Shown: in pieces, positions 13,701 to 25,456 of the stretch
Layout of the letters: every line of letters starts with the position of its first letter
Numbering within the stretch: the stretch's first letter is position 1
Assembly: GCA_029298735.1 (NCBI GenBank)
Contig: JANSLP010000195.1
Span: 1 to 59,903, forward strand
From: Ophiostoma sp. CBS 140.51
Lineage: Eukaryota > Ascomycota > Sordariomycetes > Ophiostomatales > Ophiostomataceae
Direction of reading: 5' to 3'
Length of the DNA: 59,903 bases
Notes under the pieces: model-generated
Database searches by the model: none
What the model was told of the DNA's origin: nothing
Seen by the model: the letters and a program-made list of their open reading frames with translations, nothing else
Translations under genes and position numbers: made by a program

Positions 13701-16699
13701 GTTCTTCTCCTGATCGCTACCGCCATTGAACTGTGACGTCTCGTCCGCGAGAATCTTGGTGTCCTTGACAAAGCAGTCCCACTCGTGAGGGTGAAGCTGC
13801 TTGAGGTATTCGAGCTGGGTGACGCGGGAGTACGGCTCGTCTTCGCGGATGATCTCACGCAGCGACAAAAGAATCTTTTCGCTATAATGGGGGATAAGAA
13901 CAGTGAAGGTCGGCATGTTGTCAACAGGAAGAGGCTCGGGAATGGGCGTCGAAAGCGATTGGGCGAAGAAGGAAATGCGGCGCTCTGCCTCGCTGTGCGA
14001 AGGGAAGAATTCGGTCTTGAACGAGTGGTCCTCCTGTGACACGAAAAAGGTGGGCGCACGCAGAGTCCGCTTGCCCTCCTGCTCCGAAGGAACCTGGTGG
14101 TACAGAAGCTTCTGGACATGGTCGATAGCCAGCAAATGCTCGCGGTACATGGAGATAACAATGGCGTTCCAGATTTGAGAGATGAGAACCTTCGGCTTGT
14201 ACTTGATCTCCATGTCCGTAGTAGCAAGAATCTTGGAGTAGATACGCTTGGGCAGGCGCGAAAAGATGTTACGCCAAGGTGTCCAGATCGAGGAACCAAG
14301 ATAGAACGACCGAGCAATCGAGAAAGCGGTGTTGAAGAGGACATACCACAAGAAGGTGTCCAAGAAGAAGAAGATCAAGTTCGTGAAGCCCATGAGACCA
14401 AGCAGAATCTTTGGCTGGTATTTGCAAAGGTACTGCTTCAGGATCGTGTCTCCAAGACAGCTGTCCACATTCATGATGGCAAGGTACCGAATGGAATCAC
14501 GGAAGGCACGTGTCAGATACACGTACGATTCACCCATCTTGGCGCCAAAGACGCAAGCCCAGAGGAAGTACGACAGAAGCATGTCGTTACCCTTGAGGCG
14601 AGGGTAGCTGGCCGTGAACGTTTGGCTGGCAACGTACCGGCGCGAGTTCTTGGTTAGGTAGCTGCCAAAGAGGCCACCGAGAGGCATGATAGCGAAGAAG
14701 AGGAACGTGATGACAGCGACGAAAAACTGCACGATACCGAGAATCAGGGCAGGCTTGCTCTCCTGCTTCTTCGTGTAGGCAGCGGTGTCTTTTTCAGGCA
14801 TGAAAACATACACACCGGGGCCAACGTTGATGACGAGAATGACAATCAGGAAGAGCAGGCGCTTCGTCAGGTGCTGAGCACCGGCCCAGCGGCGAGGAAC
14901 GTATGCCCACTCTGCGAGTGTGGCCAGAATCTGGATGAGCGAAGCAATTGCGCCACCAAAACCAACAATAGACCATTGCGCAGAAGCTGGGGGCGACTGG
15001 TTGACTTGCTGTTCGTAGTTAGGAACGAGGAGCGTGGGAGCGTTGTGAGAAGTGTAAAACCACCAAGCGGTCAAGTGAATGATCCAGATGCGGTTGAAGT
15101 TGACAAGAAGATGGAACCATGAACGCGTCTCCTTGTACGTCTTGAAGAAGCACTTCTTCCAGATGACGTCTTGAAGCTTCAGGTAGCGCTCCGCCGGTGG
15201 AATGTCGACCAGCTTCGTCTTGTCTTCGAAGACAATACGCTCAATGCCTTCTGGGTACCAGAAGAGCTGGTTGCAATCATCGTAACCAATGATTTTGTTG
15301 TGGTCACGCTCACGGCGAATGTAGACCCCGTTGAGAATCTCGTATCCCTGGTCACGAACATAGTTGTACAGCGGAGTGATAACGTTGTTGAGGTACGTTA
15401 GCTCCTCGACAGGCTCAACTTGGTTCTGGCAGGCAGGTGAGTTGAGGTAGTCATCAGCACACTTGAAGATGAAGCACAGGCACTCAGGCATGAAGCGAAC
15501 TTGGTTGGCCTCACCCCAGCACAGAAGATACAAGGCAACCTGACGAGCACGGTCGTGCTGAGACATGCCATTCATGCGCGTCTTCCAGCGGTACTCAGCT
15601 GCTTCGAGCGACTGGTCACCCTCCAGGTCTTCAAGGACCTGGTCCTCGTTCTCGGCATCTGCCTTCTTGTTCTTGCGCTTCTTGCGCTTGAGACCACGGC
15701 CCTTCATGTTGGCAAAGCCGACGGCGTCATCCAGGTCTAGGTGGGCCGCAAAGTACCACTTGCGGTAGTTGGCATTCTCGCCGCCAATGTAGTCGGCGTG
15801 TAGAGACAGCAGAGCCTGGTTGGGGGTCATGCGGGAAGCACGGGAGTCGAGCAGAGTCATGAGATGGTCGTACATGTTCCGCATGCTATCGCGTTGGAAG
15901 CCGAACTTGGCGGTCAGGTCCATGAAGATGTCCTCAATCTCCTCCTTGGACAGAGGAATTTGAGCGTCAGCAGTCCAAGCGGGATATGGCTCGCGAGAAC
16001 GCTGGCCAGCGGGAAGAACGTTGCCGTAGTCCAGACCATAGTTGGGAGTGGATGCACCCGAAGATCGGTTGTTGCCGTAGGAGATCTGGGATGAGGGCGG
16101 GCGATAGCCGCGACCACCGGGGGGCATCTGGCCATCGTTGTAGCCGTTGTAACGCTCGTCACCACGGCCGTAGTAGTCCATGTCGGTGGCACGAGCCATG
16201 TCAGACCGCATGGTGAAGTCGCTGAAGGTCTCCGAGTCCTCCTCAGACCCGTGGCGTTGACCGCCGTGAGCTTGGCCACCAGCCTGGTCATAGCCCTGGT
16301 CGTAGTATCCGTTGTGCTGACCTTGCTGCTGGCCGCCGTGGTGCCCATTGTCGTAGTATTCGTCCTGGTACTGGTCCTGGTTCTCGTAGTAACCACCATC
16401 CTGGTGGTACGGGTTGCTGGTGTCGGCATTGTAGTAGCCACTGGAGGAAATTATGTCGTTAGAAAATCGGTAAGATTTGTGCAAAAATGAACAGGTTCAC
16501 GAAAAAGAAAAGAAACTTACGCTTCGTCATAGTAGCCATCATTGTTGTGCTGGCCATTGTGGTCATAAGCACCATGCTGGTCATGGTACTGCTGATCATC
16601 TTGATAGTACGGCTCAGCATTGCCCTGGTGTTGTTGATCCTGATGGCCGTAGCCATGATCGTAGTCATTGTGGCCCGTGTGGCCCGAGTAGTCAGCCAT
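10703..16699 (-). CDS. FKS1: 1,3-beta-D-glucan synthase catalytic subunit
   Basis: Plasma-membrane catalytic subunit of 1,3-beta-glucan synthase (GT48). It polymerises UDP-glucose into wall glucan with the Rho1 regulator and is the echinocandin target. Exons 16699-16521, 16440-11107 and 11036-10703 give 1948 residues, the usual length. The N-terminal 150 residues are rich in Tyr, Gly, His and Gln and look disordered. The FKS1 domain and a first membrane cluster follow, then the cytosolic catalytic domain (TFTVLIPHYSEKILL, RTQTLYRTVSGFMNY, LHLNEDIYAGM) and a C-terminal membrane cluster. The last exon adds a helix and a tail with N-glycosylation sequons. Hot-spot 1 (residues 701-709, bases 14493-14519) reads YLTRAFRDS, where most fungi have F-L-T-L-S-[FL]-[KR]-D-P. 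Hot-spot 2 (DWVYRCILS) looks near normal, and the tryptophan matching yeast W695 is present. A 5' UTR intron is likely (16816-16712). Confidence 0.96.
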
Positions 16700-16711
16700 T
16701 TTAGCGGTATG

Positions 16712-16816
16712 CTGTTTGTGCGATATGGTCAGCAAAGATCAGGCAGGCCAGACACTCAAACATTCCCACAGTGTAATGGCGAATGCAAAAGGCAGAGAGC
16801 AACGTCTGTCACTTAC
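16712..16816 (-). other. probable 5' UTR intron of FKS1
   Basis: On the minus strand a perfect GTAAGT donor at 16816 and a CAAACAG acceptor ending at 16712 bracket 105 nt, 12 nt before the FKS1 start codon. A GCTGAC branch-like site lies close to the acceptor. This is inferred from splice signals only. Confidence 0.5.
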
Positions 16817-17159
16817 CAATCAGACCTGCATGGGAACCGGATAGATTTGGGCGACGTAGGTGATGAAAAAAAAAGATTGAGTTTTGCAGTTGGTGCACTG
16901 GTTCGGGAAGAGATAACGGAGCGAAGCGAGAGACGTGGCGGAGAACTGATAGCTCAAAGCACGGATGTCCGTCAAAAGATTGCAGATTGTGGCCGGCCAC
17001 AGCAGTAGAGGGCAACAAAACTCGAGGAGCGTTGAATTGCAGATGGATCAAGTGGCGGTTATACGGCGACAAATGAGTGCAAAGCCGAGAGAGAGAGAAG
17101 CGAGTGAAAGCGGTCCGGACTCAGCGTCGCGGTCAGGCGAAAAGAAAAAGGTGTAGATT

Positions 17160-17880
17160 AAAAAAAAAAAAAGAAGAAGAAGAAAACCGATGTTTTGAAA
17201 AAAGAGACTGGAAAGAGTGAGAGGGATCAAAAAGAGACTGGAGGTGTCGACAGAAGGCGAATGAGCGTGCTCGGCGCAGAGGCGAAAACGAGCAAAGCGA
17301 ATGGCGGTTTGTGCGAATCGTCCTTGTTGTCGGTCGTTTGAGGTCGAAACTGCTTGAACCTCTTCCGATGTCGCGATTCTCGAATCTGGCGATGCAGAAC
17401 GAGATACTCGACAGGAGGAAAGGAGGGAACAAGACGGTGGAAAATGCGAAAGAAAAGAAAGAAAAAGACACGTCCTCGTCGAGAGTTGAAGACGAGGAAA
17501 AGAGCGAGTGACGAGAACGAAGGAAACGGGAAAGGAAAAGAAAGAAGTGAAAAAGAAGAAAGATGGACAAAGCAGGTGGCAGGGCCAGGAAGGGGAGAGG
17601 GTGGGTGGGAGCAGGAAGAAAGGGGAAAGGGGAGGGCGTCGCGGGAAGGGGGCAAACAAGGGGTGGAGAGCACGGAGAGAAAAGGCAGGAGGAGCCAAGA
17701 GGAAAGAGAGGAAAAGTTGGATGTCGATTACGCTGCTGCAAGAGGCAGACAGGGAGTGACGAGGGAGCGATGGGGAATCGAAAGGGGGTTGGCAAGGTGG
17801 GTTTGGGGCGTGCGATTGGCCACAATCCACTGGGCGGGTAATAAAGGAAGGAAGGAAAGCAGGAAAGAAGAGCCCTTCCA
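17160..17880. repeat. polypurine / polypyrimidine tract
   Basis: On the plus strand this stretch is dominated by G and A for about 700 bp. The minus strand, which is the FKS1 leader/promoter strand, is therefore C/T-rich. It creates spurious Ser/Phe/Pro-rich frames on the minus strand and Lys/Glu/Gly-rich frames on the plus strand. Confidence 0.75.
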
Positions 17881-18417
17881 GAAGCTGGAGGGGCCCCCAG
17901 TGGTCTGGAATACTCTCTGTATGCTGTAGGTGAAGTGAGAACGCGAGATTTGCAGGCATAACTGATGAACGGAATCTGGCCACGAGCAGGTAGGTGCCTG
18001 GCAGCCGCAGTCGCGACACAATGCAACCCGTCGTAAATAAAGATACTTGGTCTTGCGCAGGGCTCTCTCAATGCTGGGAGTACTCGTACTCAGTTTATCA
18101 GTTTGTGATGCCAGGCATGGGGAGTCTGACAAAACACGGCCTAGCCAAGCCTGACTAACGATGAAGGCAGGAACGCAAGGAATGGCCAGGGGACGGACGA
18201 CGCAGAAGAGACAAAGCGCGCGCGAGTGCGCGTTCACACGCGCAGATACAAACGAGACTGCGAGAGCACATAGTCCATACAAGTATCTTACACTCTCGCA
18301 TACACAGCACTCAATACTGCAGCTGATGAGGCAGGCGCGTTCGAGGGCAGCAGCTACTCAGTATTACGACTTACGAAGTACGACAACAAGCGAGACAGGT
18401 TCGACAGGGCAAGAGCG

Positions 18418-18420
<3 letters not shown>

Positions 18421-18457
<37 letters not shown>

Positions 18458-18473
18458 CGCAAAAAAAAAAAAA
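18421..18473. repeat. AC dinucleotide microsatellite plus A run
   Basis: Thirty bases of uninterrupted AC repeat (18421-18450) pass into imperfect GCACAC units, then a run of 13 A (18461-18473). A simple-sequence repeat, likely polymorphic between strains. Confidence 0.9.
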
Positions 18474-21400
18474 CAGAAAAAGGGGTAATGCAAATCCACA
18501 AACAGAGCTAGGCCGCCCGCTAGGGAGGCACGAAGTGGACAAGGGCAGCTGCTAGGGCCTGGTTGCAGAAGCTTCGAATCTAAGTTTAGCAGGCGAGGCA
18601 GGCACACAGGGCCGTGAAACAGGAGGGCCCGGGCACCACACACGCCGGAAGGCCAGGAAATTGGGTGGGAACCACCACCAACCAGGCGCAGGAAGACAAG
18701 TATCCTGTAGAGGACTCGGAAGTACCGCCACCAGTGCGCGATGGCCCATGGCAGTGGCCTGCATCCTAGCTCCCCAGGAGCCCAGCTTGTCTAGGTCCAC
18801 GCACGCCCGACGTGTCCAGATGCACGAAGCAGGGGGGTGGCCTTGGTCCACAACGACTAGACCCGCATTTCTGGTGAGTGGGCTGGTGGACCCGCTGGGT
18901 ACCTCGCGAAACACGCTGCTAGTGAGTGGAAGCGCCTGGAAGAAGGTACCGAAAGGTACGCACAGTGTCGCCTGTCAGAGTGTGAACTGTGCCCGCCCAA
19001 CAGGAACTTCCAACAAAGAGAACAAGGGGGGACAAAATACGAAACGCACAGCGACACTCTCACAGTCTCGGTACAAATTTGCAGCAATTAAGGCGAGCGA
19101 GTCAAGCACCAAGCCAGCCAGAACCAGGGCAATGCCCCCTCTCACTCTGCCCCAAGATCTTCGATCTCTGCCGTGTGCGGAAACATGGCAAGAGAAGAAA
19201 AGGTGGAAGAAAGAAAGAAAGAAAAGAGAAAAGCCACGCCAGATGGGGCCGAAGACAAAGACGATCTTGATGGGCGGAGTAAACATCTTGAAAGTGGCTC
19301 TCAAAAGTACGCAGGCCGCTACGCACTACCAAATAGGACGCACAAAATTCAGAAACACGAGGTGGAATGGCGCCGACTGGATTCAAGTACGAAGTATGTA
19401 CGGAGTATGCAACAGCACAATGAGCGGCATGCACACGAATATGTGTGTATGTGTACGGTGGGATACGAGAAAATATGAACGAGGAACTGCTGGCAGAAGA
19501 GTGTTAACCTCTCGCACCACCACAACACGAGGTGGCACACCGAAATACAGGCGCAGCACAGCAGAGATGCATGAAGTAAAAAGTCTCCCCAGCTCTCTTC
19601 CCATATTCTATCATCTGTATGAATGTACAAAGTGTTCTCGTTGACCCTCACCCGCCATCCACATTCCACCGCCTCCGTTTCTTGTTCTCATCTCACACAG
19701 GCATGCAAGGTACTAGCGCCGGCTTTGCCACGCACCACTCGGCGAGTCAGCAAACATGGGCGGAACAGAGCCCGTAACAACCTGGCGGGAGAGCCTGGCG
19801 GGTCTGCGTCGTCTGGAATATCCAGTACTTCGTAGAAGCAGCACATGGACGGGACAAAGCCGGAAAGGATGCATCTCACCTACAGGCCAAATAACAGAAA
19901 ATCTGTATCTACCAGCCAATGAGGGCCGAGGAAGCAGTGGTTGTCAAAGCTCTTTTGAAGCAGATGTCCAGACCCCATAACACATCCTGACATACTACAC
20001 ATACACAGTATGTGTACTAAGTACGACATGCACAACGCACTGCGAAATGCCCTGTACTGTACGCCATATTAAGACGTTACATTGAATATCAATTCGATGA
20101 CGACAAACCCGACTTTCCTGCCAAGTCGATATGCAAGTACCAAAACACGACAGAGTGCGACCTAATATCGCCGACAAGATGAACATCGTCACAATGCATG
20201 TACATGGACACAAAGTATTAATCGTCATGCAGTTATGCCGTGTTCCCTACCGTGGGAATTATTCTGAGCTCTATGTTCTGGTGCCTGTGCGATTCTATGC
20301 CCTGGACTGCATGGTGGTTCACTACCAGACTGGAGTGGCCGCCCAAGCTTTTTGTTCGAATTTTCTTCTGCCTTTTTTTTTGTTTTTGTACATACGTAAA
20401 ATATCTTGCGCAGTATTGCTCTGTGCAAGAGGAAGCAGCAGAGGCGACAACCAATGCCCACATGCAAGTACGACGTATTGCTCGTTGGACAGAAACTCAG
20501 CAGCCCCACCCCCCTTTTCCTCCCCTTTCTTTTCTTCTCTTGGCAATTTGGATCAAGACTGTGCCGTCCTATCAGCTATCTTCTTTTCTTGTTTTCGGCC
20601 ACTTTTTCCTGTCTTTTCCTGCCTTGTCGCCCGCGCTATCGTTCTCTTCACGCACTATTTTCGTAATACTCTCTATTTTTATTCTGCACCATCCTGCCAT
20701 CGGCGCCGGCGCTCGATCGTGCAGATCGGCTTCCATCGTCAACTCAGCTCAATGGAAAAAAGCGGCCTCCCAAGCAGCGCGCCCCGGTCCCACCCTCACA
20801 ACCCAAAGCGAATCGAACCTTGAAAACCACAAGTATACATAAATGAGCAGACGACCAGAGCCGCACCGCCTAAAAAAAACCTGCTTCACAAGTAACGAGA
20901 TAGAGGCAGGGTTTAATAGATAAGACTAACGAACAGTGAACGCAGAGCGATTAAACCGTCAACAAAACTTGAACCAGTGTTGCTCACTAATTGCCATTCC
21001 GTTGTCCCCACCCTTTCTTCTTGTTACTACTGAATACGACAACGAACTCTGTATTCCGTGATAACAAGCCATACGTACCCAATACATTTGTGCCAACTGC
21101 GAAAGCCCAAGGCACTTAAGAAATAAGTTAAGAAATATTGTGAGAAAGGAAGAGAGAGATGCGAGCCGGTGTTTACCTTACTAGACATAAACCGTCGTCG
21201 TTGGTTCGCCGGTCGCGACCCCTCTCAGTAATTGTACTTTGTTCTGTAAGGTATTTTGCTTTGAGCCAGTCTCTCAGTAAACAGAGTATGTTTGATCTGC
21301 CCGCCTTCGGACCCTAGTACCGCTGCGAACGATCATCAGCGTCCCGTACTAGTCCTGCTCTGTTGTTTAAATCCCTGAATGTTGCCGTTTACACCATAGT

Positions 21401-22690
21401 GCCAGTGCTCTGTCAGGTGTCAGGCTTGGTGAAACACGTCAGATAGAATACTGGCTCGACTGGTAAAAACGTTAAAAACCACAGATCTACGATATAACTA
21501 CGGGAATCCTTTCTGCATCAACCAGAGTATATCGCATTCTGGTCGAAGAAACAGGAATGATAGCACTTTCGTGCGGCCAGCCGGTGAGAGACCTCAACCA
21601 GTTCTTCCCGTTTTCAATTACAACACCAGCCTATTTTGACAGCCAGCGGACAAAAATGCGTCATTGCTGCAGCTGTATTAAAAAGGACATCGTCTATTAA
21701 TGACTTCGATGCATGGGAATTGCGCTACGTGTTCTCATTACGGGATAAAAGGGAGCTGCTGTTAGTCCACGACGTGAAAAGAAAGATTGAACTAATAGAG
21801 GGTATTGCCTTCGGCCAGAAGGGCTCATCCGGAATAGTCGGTAATGATGCTTGCGACTTACGTTCCTGAGCTATCTGAAAAGTAGCCCTTTCTGGGGTGC
21901 AATCTTACAGGCACAGCCCTTCTTGTTCCGCAGGCTTTCTTTCAATCAGCGTTTGTGGGATAAGGTTGTGGTCTTCAGGTAAGTAAGTCTGTGTATGTCA
22001 CACTCCACATGTATGCTGTAAAATCACAGGCAAACCGGTCTCCCTCATTACACAACCCGGCCTCGTCGCGTTTGGACGCGTATTTTAGTATCCTACTACT
22101 TTGTACATCGTATGGCACATCTTTATCGCACTAAATGGCACATGCGCATGAAATGAAAGCTTAATTCCATTATTCCGTACTCCAAAAATATTTTCATGGT
22201 CGACTATCGCTTTTTTTATGAGATGATCCGCCCGCTACTCTTGTTGTAATGGAATCCATGAGCAAGTATTCTTCGCTCAGGCTTGCCTGTCTTTTGTTTT
22301 TGTTACCATGTATCAACTAAAAGCGACACGTACAGTATACAAAGAGTATTCGGTTCCAGCTGACACATTTTTGTTGTGTATAGGGGCGGGATTAGATGTC
22401 TCTCGAAGAAGGGCTCCTGCTTTTTGGAAGAAGTGATTATTGGCTGAAGTGAAAGAGATGAAGATTGAGGTCCTTATCACGTGATCATGTTGTCTTGCCA
22501 ACGGGTCGTTCCGAGCCCGTGTTGCCAAAGGTGTGGCGACACAGGCGAAGCTTGTGTCTAGTGTATGCGCCGTGCAGCACTGAAGGCAAATGGTTGTTCT
22601 GTCTTGAGAAGACCGATTAGTAGCATCGCATCACGCCGTACGGCATATATCGCAGACAATCAAGTCTCACGACACCCGCTCACCGCAAAA

Positions 22691-25039
22691 ATGGGACTGC
22701 GCCGCGTTGTCATAGACAGCGACGACGATGTAGATGACTTTCCATCTCTTCGGCCAACTTCGCGGACAACCACTTTACCTTCGACCGCCCACCCAAGACA
22801 CACGAACACGGCAAGGCTACGACCACAGAGTCCAGTCAAAACACCCAAAGCATCCAGTCTGGAGCCAGGGGCTCTCACAGCTGCCCCCAGTACGACAGTG
22901 CGCCGGAGAAAACTAGGCAGCATCAACCACGACTCGTCTCTCCTTCGCCCGCAGGGAACTTCAAGGCACACTGCTGTTAAAGCAAAACCAAACGGTTCCA
23001 AGCTTCCAGAGATAGACTTGCCGCTAAACTCGTCACCGGAGCCATTCCGATCACAACTACGGATAGAGCTCAGGACAAGGCGTACAAGAAAAATCTCAGA
23101 GGCACCAGCAGATAGCGCCGGTGAGCTCTCCACGGAAGAGGCAACCGTCCTCGAAGAAGTGACTTTTGATGAAGATTTCGACACTCCCAATGAGAGACAT
23201 TCTCCAACAACGCTCAAAACCGACGCCAAAACCACCGATGGACGTGTTGACCTTCACACCAGTGGCCAAAATACCGACGATGAAAGTGACAAACCAGTAG
23301 GGGGTGAGGGGAACGGTGCCAACCCAGACGATAAAGGACAGCACAACGGCAGCGAAGAGGAGGCGGCGCAAACCGATGAAACCCAGTTCGCTACTGACAG
23401 TGACAGTGAGAGTGATGCCTCAGAGTTCCAAGACTCGTCCGTTTGTAGCGACTCGTCTTCCGACTCGTTGGGTGGTATTTTCTCGCGGTCGCCTACCAAA
23501 CGTCTTGCCGCCACGAGATTGAATATGCCAAAAGCGCAAGCCAAAAGAAGGGAAGCTGCTCCCCACGATCAGACGGCCACAGATGCCTACACGGACGAAG
23601 GAAGCTCTTTGTTTTTCTCGGCCGAAGAGTCGTTTTCTAAGACTCGTCCCGAGCAAACGTCCAGATCGATCTTGTAAGTTGTGTCCATTTTGGGAGCACT
23701 ACCATGGTATGAAAGACGGACCGTGACTTACATGTTGGCTAGAAATCGGCCGAAAATCGGCCAGGCGTCCCAGGAGCCTCTCGAAGAATCAGACCTGCCT
23801 GTCACGAGACAGAAGCCCAAGACACCTCCGCTCAGCCAACTGAACAACTCTCGGGCTGAACGCCTTCAATCACCTTCGAAGAAATTGCCGCGTATACCAC
23901 AGACCCCACACCAACCGAATACTGACGACTTTTGGAACCAAATGATTGTCGACGACTGGAATATGGAACACTCTCCGAGAAAGCTTCTATTTGATCCGAA
24001 CAACGCCAAGAAGGACAAAGATGCCCACAGTGCAGCCGGCAACCCAACAACAGGTGCGCCTATCGTGGCATCGCCCAAAAAGGGCGCCACGGTGGCAGCT
24101 AAGGCAAAAGATGCAAAAAAGATGTTTCAAAAGGCGAAGCATGATATGGCAGTGAAGTTCCTTGCCGAGCTCGACGACACAATTACGAACGGCCAACTGA
24201 GTCAACTGACAGCTGCTACAGGCGGCGTAAAAATCGAGTGGACCAACAAACTCAACACCACCGCAGGGCGAGCAAATTGGCGAAGAGAGACTCTCCGGCC
24301 GAGAAAAGCGGCCCCGGTCATCGACGTTGAGGATGGGTCGGTAACGGGCAAAAGCGCTGTGGATACCACGACATGCGTAAAGCACCATGCATCCATCGAG
24401 CTGGCCGAAAAGGTCATTGATGATGAGCACCGGCTCCTTAATGTTATCGCCCATGAATTCTGCCACTTGGCGAACTTCATGGTCAGTGGTATCACGGGTA
24501 ACCCCCACGGCAAAGAATTCAGAGCGTGGGCAGCGCAGTGTTCACAACATTTTGGCGATCGAGGCATACAGGTCACTACGAAACACGCCTATGAAATCGA
24601 CTTCAAATACGTGTGGACATGCGAGGAGTGCGCAACGGAATTTAAACGCCACTCCAAAAGCATCGACCCGGTACGGCACCGGTGTGGAGCCTGCAAGGGA
24701 GTCCTGAAACAGACGAAGCCTGTCCCACGGGGTACGGGGGCAAAGGGTGCCTCTAAAGCGGGTGCAGGTGGCACCGCGGCGACCACAGGCCCGTCTGAAT
24801 ATCAAAAGTTCATGAAGGAGCACATGGCTATTGTCCGTCGGGAAAACCCCAACAGCCCCCAGAAGGTGATCATGACGCTCGTTGCAGATAAATGGAGCAG
24901 GGCAAAGGCTGAAAAGAAAGCTTGCAACAGCCAGTCCACCTCTGAAGCCCAGGGTCGTGAGGGAGGTACATCCGCAGACAACCCCGATGCTTGTGTAGAC
25001 CATCTTGGCAGGACTCTGGTCGACTTGACACTGGGCTGA
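22691..25039 (+). CDS. GCNA-like SprT metalloprotease with HMG box
   Basis: SprT-family zinc protease related to animal GCNA and to the fission-yeast HMG protein SPBC19G7.04. Such proteins are linked to processing of DNA-protein crosslinks. Exons 22691-23673 and 23743-25039 give 759 residues. The first half is acidic and disordered, with Ser/Asp/Glu-rich runs. The metalloprotease motif HEFCH has His565, Glu566 and His569, with a downstream conserved GNPHGKEF segment. A zinc ribbon follows (Cys621, Cys624, Cys642, Cys645), then a C-terminal HMG-box-like segment near residues 690-740. Residues 6-13 (VVIDSDDD) and a later VIDVED stretch look like SUMO-interaction motifs, as in GCNA. I chose Met22691 for its context (CAAAAATGGG) and its position just before the SIM; Met22565 is in frame and would add 42 residues. 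Probably nuclear. Confidence 0.88.
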
Positions 25040-25456
25040 GAGCGATTTGGGGTCGTCCGAAGCGAGGGTGTGGTTGAGGCTGTGGATATGAGGACAACGA
25101 AGCCATGGCAAACAAGGACTACATTCACTGCCGTTTGTGTTGAATAACGCAAACAATGAATCATACAATATATCAAATTAAAAACAAGGTGCTCGCAAAA
25201 AAAGCAACCGAAAAATACAGGTTGCCAAAAAGTTAAACAGAGATGGGGCCAGCCCGTGCATGACAAAACCAGCGGTCTGGTCTGCCTTGCGCATCCATCC
25301 CCCTCCCCCCCATTATGCCATGGCCTATAATACTGCCTGGAAGAGGAGGTGTTCTCTGATAGCATATCTTCAGATAGAATATAGAAGATCACGTTCCTTA
25401 GATTTCCATGTCTCTCGTTTACCTCCCATCCCCTCTCCTTCGACCCAACATCCCAA
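25040..25456. other. convergent 3' spacer GCNA/MOG1
   Basis: Short spacer holding the 3' ends of two convergent genes. A-rich near 25160-25210. Nothing else seen. Confidence 0.6.

Larger units (their letters stand above)
16817..22690. other. long gene-free divergent spacer FKS1/GCNA
   Basis: About 5.9 kb, unusually long for this window, between the divergent FKS1 and GCNA-like starts. It includes a strongly purine-biased tract, an AC microsatellite and A-rich runs. Several frames of 190-330 codons exist (for example 18661-19644 plus and 17048-18071 minus), but their translations are low-complexity or lack any recognisable domain. I treat the stretch as promoter and leader sequence with possible non-coding transcripts. 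A TACGACGTA copy sits at 20469. Confidence 0.5.

Noticed and set aside
17048..18071. Minus-strand frames of 323 and 312 codons rich in Ser, Phe and Pro
   Set aside because: They arise from the polypyrimidine strand of the FKS1 upstream region; the two frames overlap and neither has domain-like content.
18661..19644. 327-codon plus-strand frame in the FKS1/GCNA gap
   Set aside because: No recognisable domain, patchy low-complexity composition, and antisense frames of similar quality overlap it.
20131..20823. 230-codon plus-strand frame
   Set aside because: Runs through T-rich tracts giving Phe/Leu strings; an alternative 200-codon frame overlaps it. No support.
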